DNA from: Desulfobacterales bacterium | GTDB taxonomy: Bacteria; Desulfobacterota; Desulfobacteria; Desulfobacterales; JAFDCJ01 | Direction of reading: 5' to 3' | NCBI GenBank assembly: GCA_029932495.1 | Contig: JAOZPY010000053.1 | Span: 1 to 11,110 of the forward strand | Length of the DNA: 11,110 nt | Part shown: in pieces, positions 7,246 to 11,110 of the stretch | How positions within the stretch are numbered: position 1 is the first letter of the stretch | Layout: every line of letters starts with the position of its first letter | Notes under the pieces: generated by a model | Told to the model about the DNA's origin: nothing | The model's input: only the letters and a program-made list of their open reading frames with translations | Database searches by the model: none | Made by a program: the position numbers and the translations under genes

Positions 7246-8484
7246 TTAAACTCCTTTCTTGTTCATAACCTTCAGTCTTACACCGTCTTCCCGTATCCGT
7301 TTCGCATAGGCCAACAGGATTTCGAACTGTTGGGCCAGGCGATGCTCCGTAACCCCCAGGGGCGACTTGAAAAACAGGCCCAGGTGCGGCATCAGCCCGC
7401 CTTCACCATTCCTTGCCGCCAGCTCGGCAAGTCTCACCAGGTCCAGGACCAGGGGTGCCGCCAGGATGGAATCATAGCCCTGCCAGACAAATTGGAGGGA
7501 CATGTCAACCCCCAAAAATCCTCGGAAATGGATAAAGTCCCAGGCGGTTTTCCGGTCACCCAGGGAAGGAACATAGTCGATCCTCACCTTGGAATGGGGG
7601 GCATATCCCAGAACCCTGGCCAGCACCTGATCCTTGCTGTGGATTTTCGCTTCTCGATTTTCGGGATGATCCAGGATTTCACCGTCCCGGTTACCGAGGA
7701 TATTAAAGCCTTCCCAGCTCAGGACCTCGAGATTCCTGGCCGTAAACATGGGGGCCAGGGCCGATTTGACCAGGGTTTCCCCTGTTTTGCCGTCATTACC
7801 CATGACCGGGATTTTTTGCTGGTCAGCCAGTTGAATGATGGCCGGCAGCAGGGCGCCATTGGAGGGAGTGAAATTGATATAGGGACAATCTTCCTGAACC
7901 GCGGCATAGGCATAAACGGTGCTGGCCCTGGCCACCTGGGGATCATCGCGGTCCAGTGCGACCTCAAAGGTTTCCAGGTCATCATGGCAGGAGGCCGGTG
8001 CCAGCGGCGGCTCGGTGGAAGCCAGGTTGATTACCACTACCCTTTCCAGGTCGTTGCGGTTCCGGAAACCGGCAATGGTCCGGCGAACAGCGTCAATTTC
8101 TTCCCTGGCCGTTTTTGCTCGTCCGTTGCCGGTGTTTATCATTCCTTCGATGGCCGCGCCGCAATTAGTGCCGGTTCCGGGAGTGAGCTGTTCCTGCACC
8201 ATGGCCAGTTCCGTAGCAATATCCTCAACCAGCCCCTGCAGCCCTGGAGTCTGCCGGCATATCATTTGGGCTTCATCCATGAGGCTGCCTCGCCGCACGT
8301 CGCAGCCGCCAAAAACCAAATCTCCCAGTTCAACCAGCCCCAGGGGGTCAAACTGAGGGTAGGCGGTGATCATTCCCGTGGTAGAGGCAAGCTGTTTTCC
8401 CATAGCCAGGGCTCCGGTGATCACGGTGGTGGCCACCGAACCCAGGGCCCCGATTATCCAGACGCCGGTTTTCCCGCTCTTCAT
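7246..8484 (-). CDS. ino1: inositol-3-phosphate synthase
   Basis: A 412-aa myo-inositol-1-phosphate synthase family protein: NAD-dependent cyclisation of D-glucose 6-phosphate to 1D-myo-inositol 3-phosphate in the cytoplasm. Seen: the Rossmann loop VWIIGALGSVATT at 8-20; NFTPSNGA at 204-211; the catalytic block MGNDGKTGETLVKSAL at 228-243; NILGNRDG at 261-268; and K284 and K373 (FFKSP) as further candidate active-site lysines. The length fits the shorter bacterial/archaeal class, not the longer eukaryotic one. I choose ATG 8484, which has GAGG 9 nt upstream; a GTG at 8499 would add five residues but lacks a good SD. It is first in the operon, downstream of the sigma-54 promoter. In context it likely supplies the cyclitol core for the Ebo-type pathway rather than general phosphatidylinositol, since no CDP-alcohol transferase is visible. 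That is inference. Confidence 0.88.
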   Translation of the reverse strand: MKSGKTGVWIIGALGSVATTVITGALAMGKQLASTTGMITAYPQFDPLGLVELGDLVFGGCDVRRGSLMDEAQMICRQTPGLQGLVEDIATELAMVQEQLTPGTGTNCGAAIEGMINTGNGRAKTAREEIDAVRRTIAGFRNRNDLERVVVINLASTEPPLAPASCHDDLETFEVALDRDDPQVARASTVYAYAAVQEDCPYINFTPSNGALLPAIIQLADQQKIPVMGNDGKTGETLVKSALAPMFTARNLEVLSWEGFNILGNRDGEILDHPENREAKIHSKDQVLARVLGYAPHSKVRIDYVPSLGDRKTAWDFIHFRGFLGVDMSLQFVWQGYDSILAAPLVLDLVRLAELAARNGEGGLMPHLGLFFKSPLGVTEHRLAQQFEILLAYAKRIREDGVRLKVMNKKGV

Positions 8485-8528
8485 AGTCCATAACCTCACT
8501 GTTAACCAAAATCTTTGCAGAATGTCTC

Positions 8529-8542
8529 CAGGGCCAACCCTG
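8529..8542 (-). other. small leader hairpin near the first gene
   Basis: CAGGG and CCCTG separated by four bases, 45-58 nt before the first start codon, in the transcribed leader. It is a short, GC-rich stem that may influence ribosome access. There is no T-run after it, so it is not a terminator. Confidence 0.3.
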
Positions 8543-8633
8543 AAGCTCTCTATCGTAGTTATCGTTTCAAAAAGACAAAACTACACCTTTATCTGATGCC
8601 ATGAGAAATATGGCGGGAAAGAAAAGGAGGAAA

Positions 8634-8664
8634 ACCTGCCGTGTTCACGCATCCCACGGCAGGT
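8634..8664 (-). terminator. leader hairpin with pyrimidine tail, candidate attenuator
   Basis: Read on the minus strand, ACCTGCCGTG and CACGGCAGGT form a perfect 10-bp stem around an 11-nt loop, followed directly by TTTTCCTCCTTTTC. This is the strongest structure in the gap. It lies about 65-95 nt after the predicted sigma-54 start site and 150 nt before the first gene, so it sits inside the leader. The T-tract is interrupted by C, so termination would be partial, as in attenuation. It could instead stabilise or process the mRNA. No known riboswitch class was recognised. Confidence 0.5.
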
Positions 8665-8691
8665 GATAAAAGGGGAAAGGGGACCATGCTC

Positions 8692-8722
8692 TCGCTCACA
8701 CAGGGGGACGTGTGAATAGCGA
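8692..8722 (-). other. 5' leader stem-loop at the predicted transcript start
   Basis: TCACAC and GTGTGA pair around an 8-nt loop rich in one base (C on the minus strand, G on the plus). The stem is extended by TCGC/GCGA across a 3-nt bulge. It lies within about 10-40 nt of the predicted transcription start, so the mRNA would begin with it. It may protect the 5' end or pair with downstream leader sequence. The function is unknown. Confidence 0.4.
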
Positions 8723-8740
8723 ATGCAGATATAAAGGTTT

Positions 8741-8755
8741 GCAAAAACCTTGCCA
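8741..8755 (-). promoter_or_regulatory. sigma-54 (-24/-12) promoter for the inositol/Ebo-type operon
   Basis: On the minus strand the site reads TGGCAAG-GTTT-TTGC, against the sigma-54 consensus TGGCACG-N4-TTGC: one mismatch, with exact spacing and with the invariant GG and GC doublets present. Counting from the -12 C, transcription would begin near 8729, giving a leader of about 245 nt before the ATG at 8484. The adjacent upstream gene encodes a sigma-54 activator of the NtrC type, and an IHF-like site lies just upstream, which together strengthen the call. No equally good sigma-70 promoter was seen in the gap. Confidence 0.75.
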
Positions 8756-8774
8756 TTGCAAAAGCTGACCATTA

Positions 8775-8787
8775 AAAAACTGTTTTT
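8775..8787. repeat. AT-rich 13-bp palindrome upstream of the promoter
   Basis: AAAAAC and GTTTTT around a single central base, about 20-32 bp upstream of the -24 element. A related string (TAAAAAACAGT) recurs on the plus strand at 8835-8845. It could be part of an activator or bending site, but both strings are simple AT-rich sequence and the latter includes the T-run of the terminator. Confidence 0.25.
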
Positions 8788-8799
8788 ATCAATTTTTTC
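8787..8799 (+). promoter_or_regulatory. candidate IHF-binding site
   Basis: TATCAATTTTTTC matches the IHF consensus WATCAANNNNTTR at all defined positions but the last. It is in AT-rich DNA about 32 bp upstream of the -24 element. IHF commonly bends DNA there so that a distant NtrC-type activator can touch sigma-54 polymerase. AT-rich sequence produces such matches by chance, so the position is the main support. Confidence 0.4.
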
Positions 8800-8835
8800 A
8801 ATAAGTTATTAAGAAATGGCCGCGGATAGGCAGCT

Positions 8836-8876
8836 AAAAAACAGTCACTAAGGTGATATTATCTGGCCACCAGTGA
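8836..8876 (-). terminator. probable Rho-independent terminator of the kinase/regulator unit
   Basis: On the minus strand TCACTGGTG pairs with CACC-TT-AGTGA (9 bp, with a 2-nt bulge) around a 12-nt loop, followed by CTG and six T. It begins 35 nt after the response-regulator stop codon, where a terminator is expected. It separates the two-component genes from the sigma-54 promoter downstream. The dyad could double as an upstream activator site, since its centre is about 130 bp from the predicted start of transcription. Confidence 0.6.
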
Positions 8877-8911
8877 ACAAAAAATACCATTTCATCGGCC
8901 GTGACCAGGAA

Positions 8912-10330
8912 TTACAATGTATAATCCCTGATTTTTTTGCGCAGGGTGGAACGGTTCATGCCCAGCAGGCGGGCTGCCTGCTGCTGATTCTGCCTGGTTT
9001 TATTAAGGGCTTCGCTAATGAGGGTTTTTTCCAGGATGGATGATGCTTCCTGGAATATGGACGCGGATGTCCCTTCGTTGCCGGATTCCAGGGAAAAATA
9101 CCGCTTCACCGACTCGGCCAGCGCTTCCTGGTGGGCCGATGCTCTATTCTGCCCGCCGGCGTCCCTGATCTCAAAGAGATGTTCCGGCAGGATATCTTCC
9201 CGGGAAAGGACCATGGCCCGCTTGATCAGGTTTTCAAGTTCCCTGACGTTGCCGGGCCAGGCATGGGCCGTCATCTTACTCATGGCCTCTTTGCTGACCC
9301 CCCTTACCTGGCGCCCCATTTCCCGATTTCCCTTGCGAATGAAGTGATCCACCAGAATGGGGATATCCTCTCGGCGCTCCCGCAAAGGGGGAATATGAAG
9401 ATGGATGACATGCAGGCGATAGAAGAGATCTTTGCGAAACAACCCCGACTGCATCTCAGCGGCCAGGTCCCGGTTGGTGGCCGCCAGGATCCTTGCATCC
9501 GCGGGCAAGGGACCGCAACCCCCCAGACGTTCGAAGGTTTTTTCCTGCAGGACCCGCAAAAGCTTTACCTGCAGGGCGGGAATAAGTTCGGCAATCTCGT
9601 CCAGGAAGATGGTCCCCCCCGAGGCCAACTCGAATTTCCCGGGTTTGCGCTGCTCCGCCCCGGTAAAGGCTCCTTTTTCATAGCCAAACAGTTCCGCCTC
9701 CAGCAGGGTTTCGGGCACCGCGGCACAATTGACCACCACAAATGGCTCCCGCCGCCGCGGGCTATGGTCGTGAATAGCCCTGGCCACCAGTTCCTTGCCC
9801 ACCCCGCTCTCGCCACTGATCAGGGCGGTGACATCCTGGGTACTCAAGAGCCCGATCATCTTGAAGACCTCTTGCATAGCGGTGCCTTTACCCACCAATG
9901 GTTCCAGAGGTAGGTGGGAATCAGCAGCAGCAGCAGCAGAACTTCCGGCCGGTGTTTCCTCCGCAGCTTTTTTTCCTACGGCTACACGTTTGATCAACAG
10001 GCGCACCTGGTCAAGATCCAGGGGTTTGGTGAGGTATTCGTAAGCCCCCAGTTGCATCGCCTTGATGGCCACCTCCATGGCCCCGAAAGCAGTCATGAAA
10101 ATTACCGGCAGCCCCGGCTGCTGCCGGCGGATTTTTTCCAAGACGTGGATGCCATCCATGCCCGGCAGCCGGTAATCCAGAAACACCAGGTCAGGAATGG
10201 TATCCTGAAGCAGCTTCAGGGCCTCGTCACTATTTTCAGCCAGCAGTGCTTCGTAGCCCTCGTCCCGCAAAAACTGCTCGAAGGCAAAACGGATGGCCGC
10301 TTCGTCATCAACCACCAGGACCTGTTTCAT
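8912..10330 (-). CDS. sigma-54-dependent response regulator (NtrC family)
   Basis: A complete 472-aa transcription activator. Domains seen: a receiver at 1-118 with acidic pair D8/D9, phosphorylation site D52 (VFLDYRLPG), T80 and K102; a linker at 119-143 with an alanine run; an AAA+ sigma-54 interaction domain at about 144-380 with Walker A GESGVGKE (173-180), the sigma-54-contacting loop GAFTGA (220-225), Walker B TIFLDE (240-245) and WPGNVREL (358-365); and a Fis-type helix-turn-helix at about 435-470 (QQAARLLGMNRSTLRKKI). All key residues are intact, so it should be phosphorylated by a kinase and activate sigma-54 promoters. ATG 10330 has AAGGAA as SD. It lies 79 nt after the kinase gene, and its most likely local target is the -24/-12 promoter at 8741-8755. 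The specific orthologue is not identifiable; it is broadly AtoC/ZraR-like. Confidence 0.93.
   Translation of the reverse strand: MKQVLVVDDEAAIRFAFEQFLRDEGYEALLAENSDEALKLLQDTIPDLVFLDYRLPGMDGIHVLEKIRRQQPGLPVIFMTAFGAMEVAIKAMQLGAYEYLTKPLDLDQVRLLIKRVAVGKKAAEETPAGSSAAAAADSHLPLEPLVGKGTAMQEVFKMIGLLSTQDVTALISGESGVGKELVARAIHDHSPRRREPFVVVNCAAVPETLLEAELFGYEKGAFTGAEQRKPGKFELASGGTIFLDEIAELIPALQVKLLRVLQEKTFERLGGCGPLPADARILAATNRDLAAEMQSGLFRKDLFYRLHVIHLHIPPLRERREDIPILVDHFIRKGNREMGRQVRGVSKEAMSKMTAHAWPGNVRELENLIKRAMVLSREDILPEHLFEIRDAGGQNRASAHQEALAESVKRYFSLESGNEGTSASIFQEASSILEKTLISEALNKTRQNQQQAARLLGMNRSTLRKKIRDYTL
9922..9939. repeat. (CAG)6 trinucleotide repeat in the regulator linker
   Basis: Six CAG units in a row on the plus strand, read on the minus strand as GCT codons, encode the alanine run between the receiver and the AAA+ domain. 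Gain or loss of units keeps the frame and would change only linker length. Confidence 0.7.
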
Positions 10331-10409
10331 TGATATTCCTTTCTTTCACCCTACCCTACATTGAGCGATTTTTGGGCCGGCAAACGGTCAGGACATGGTT
10401 CATGCGTAC

Positions 10410-11110
10410 CTACAAGCGTTCAACATGGTTTTTATCTCCTCCAACAGGCAGAGTAATTACCGCCCGACAACCGCCTCCAGCCCGGTTTTCAAGCGATAGT
10501 TCACCGCCGTGGGCGGCGATCAGTTTCCGGCTGATGGTCAGGCCGAGCCCCATGCCTTCGGGCTTGGAGGTGAAAAAGGGCTCAAAAACAAGCTCCCTTT
10601 CCCCTGCTTTTATCCCAACTCCCGTATCTTCCACTATAATCCTGATACAATCATCATTTTCAATACCGGTGGTTACCTGGATAATCCCACCCCGGGGCAT
10701 GGCCTCAGACGCGTTGAGAACCAGATTCCAGAGTACCTGCCGCACTTTTCCCGGATCGGCGCTGACCACCGGCAGAGTTTCACTAAGCTGTTCTCTCACA
10801 ACAATCTTTCTGGCGATCATCTGTTCCCGGGTCGCCGCCAGAATTTCCCGCACTGCCGGATTCACCGACAGCGGTTCTTTCTTCAGTTCACCCGGCCGCG
10901 CGCGGTCGATAAGCTCTTGGATAATGCGATCCAGCCGGCTGATTTCCCCGACCAGGGAATCCAGCAGGCGTTGGTTGTCTTCCTGCCCGGCCAGGCGTTT
11001 CTTCAGTACCTGCCCCAGCATCTTGATACTGGTGAGGGGATTTCTGATCTCGTGCGCCAGGCCGGCGGCCAACTGTCCGGCGGCGGCCATCTTTTCCGTT
11101 TCCACCAGCT
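10410..11110 (-). CDS. sensor histidine kinase, C-terminal part (5' end outside window)
   Basis: About 232 residues of a two-component sensor kinase are visible; the frame stays open at the right edge, so the sensory N-terminus is missing. Seen: the phosphoacceptor region AAGLAHEIRNPLTSIKML (H-box, HisKA type) close to the edge; then the ATPase domain with N-box NLVLNASEAM, G1 VEDTGVGIK, the F/G2 region FEPFFTSKPEGMGLGLTI, and a final AAHGG block. All catalytic blocks are present. It belongs to the NtrB/AtoS-like group that pairs with sigma-54 activators, and the gene just downstream is such an activator. A GTG near 11105 is in frame, but sequence upstream of it continues coherently (a Leu codon before Val-Glu-Thr), so it is not the true start. 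The signal it senses cannot be judged here. Confidence 0.93.
   Translation of the reverse strand, partial: LVETEKMAAAGQLAAGLAHEIRNPLTSIKMLGQVLKKRLAGQEDNQRLLDSLVGEISRLDRIIQELIDRARPGELKKEPLSVNPAVREILAATREQMIARKIVVREQLSETLPVVSADPGKVRQVLWNLVLNASEAMPRGGIIQVTTGIENDDCIRIIVEDTGVGIKAGERELVFEPFFTSKPEGMGLGLTISRKLIAAHGGELSLENRAGGGCRAVITLPVGGDKNHVERL

Noticed and set aside
7087..8493. Long plus-strand open frame opposite the inositol-3-phosphate synthase gene
   Set aside because: It is the antisense shadow of a gene with clear catalytic motifs, lacks an SD, and has no recognisable domain.
8550..8580. Possible sigma-70 promoter (TTGTCT and TACGAT) close to the first gene
   Set aside because: The spacer is only about 15 nt and both boxes are poor; the sigma-54 site is much stronger.
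8590..8688. 32-codon frame starting at an ATG near 8688 as a possible leader peptide
   Set aside because: Only a weak GAGAG before the ATG, and no run of regulatory codons that would suggest attenuation by translation.
8581..8772. 63-codon minus-strand open frame across the leader and promoter region
   Set aside because: It begins upstream of the predicted transcript start, has no SD, its composition looks random, and it is explained by the promoter and hairpin sequences.
9131..9913. Plus-strand open frame of 260 codons opposite the response regulator
   Set aside because: Antisense shadow of a fully motif-supported regulator gene.
1..11110. CRISPR arrays, tRNA or rRNA genes, insertion sequences, attachment sites
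   Set aside because: No repeat-spacer pattern, no RNA gene signatures, no transposase or integrase motifs, and no terminal repeats were seen on either strand.

Overview
The window comes from a Gram-negative bacterium with about mid-50s percent G+C. It carries sigma-54 regulation, secreted proteins with Sec signal peptides, and tightly packed minus-strand genes with strong Shine-Dalgarno (SD) sites. The style of the NtrC-type regulator and the sigma-54 promoter would fit a deltaproteobacterial (Desulfobacterota-like) or related lineage. That taxonomic guess is inference only.

Every gene reads on the minus strand, so transcription runs from high to low coordinates. At the right edge (11110-8912) is a two-component pair: the C-terminal part of a sensor histidine kinase, then a complete sigma-54-dependent response regulator. 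A stem-loop with a T-run (8836-8876) probably ends that unit. The 430-base gap that follows holds an AT-rich stretch with an IHF-like site, a very good -24/-12 (sigma-54) promoter match at 8741-8755, and a leader of about 245 nt. The leader carries two hairpins, one with a pyrimidine-rich tail like an attenuator.

The promoter points into one long, translationally coupled set of nine genes (8484-66): an inositol-3-phosphate synthase; a secreted YdjY-domain protein; a secreted alpha/alpha-barrel protein of the prenyltransferase/squalene-oxidase repeat type; two tandem paralogous xylose-isomerase-like TIM barrels; a UbiA-type membrane prenyltransferase (EboC type); a 94-aa protein of unknown function; a TatD-like metal hydrolase (EboB type); and an alkaline-phosphatase-superfamily enzyme (EboF type). 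The 65 bases left at the left edge are too short to call.

The last part is recognisably an Ebo-type cluster. In cyanobacteria and scattered other bacteria this gene set is tied to the synthesis or trafficking of a still undefined metabolite. The version here is unusual. It has no visible EboD sugar-phosphate cyclase and no EboE, but it starts with an inositol-3-phosphate synthase, which is also an NAD-dependent sugar-phosphate cyclase. It adds two TIM-barrel isomerases and two exported proteins. A reasonable model, which is inference, is as follows. Glucose 6-phosphate is cyclised to a cyclitol phosphate, reworked by the TIM barrels, prenylated in the membrane by EboC, trimmed by EboB and EboF, and handled outside the cytoplasm by the exported pair. 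The neighbouring kinase and sigma-54 activator would switch the whole unit on.
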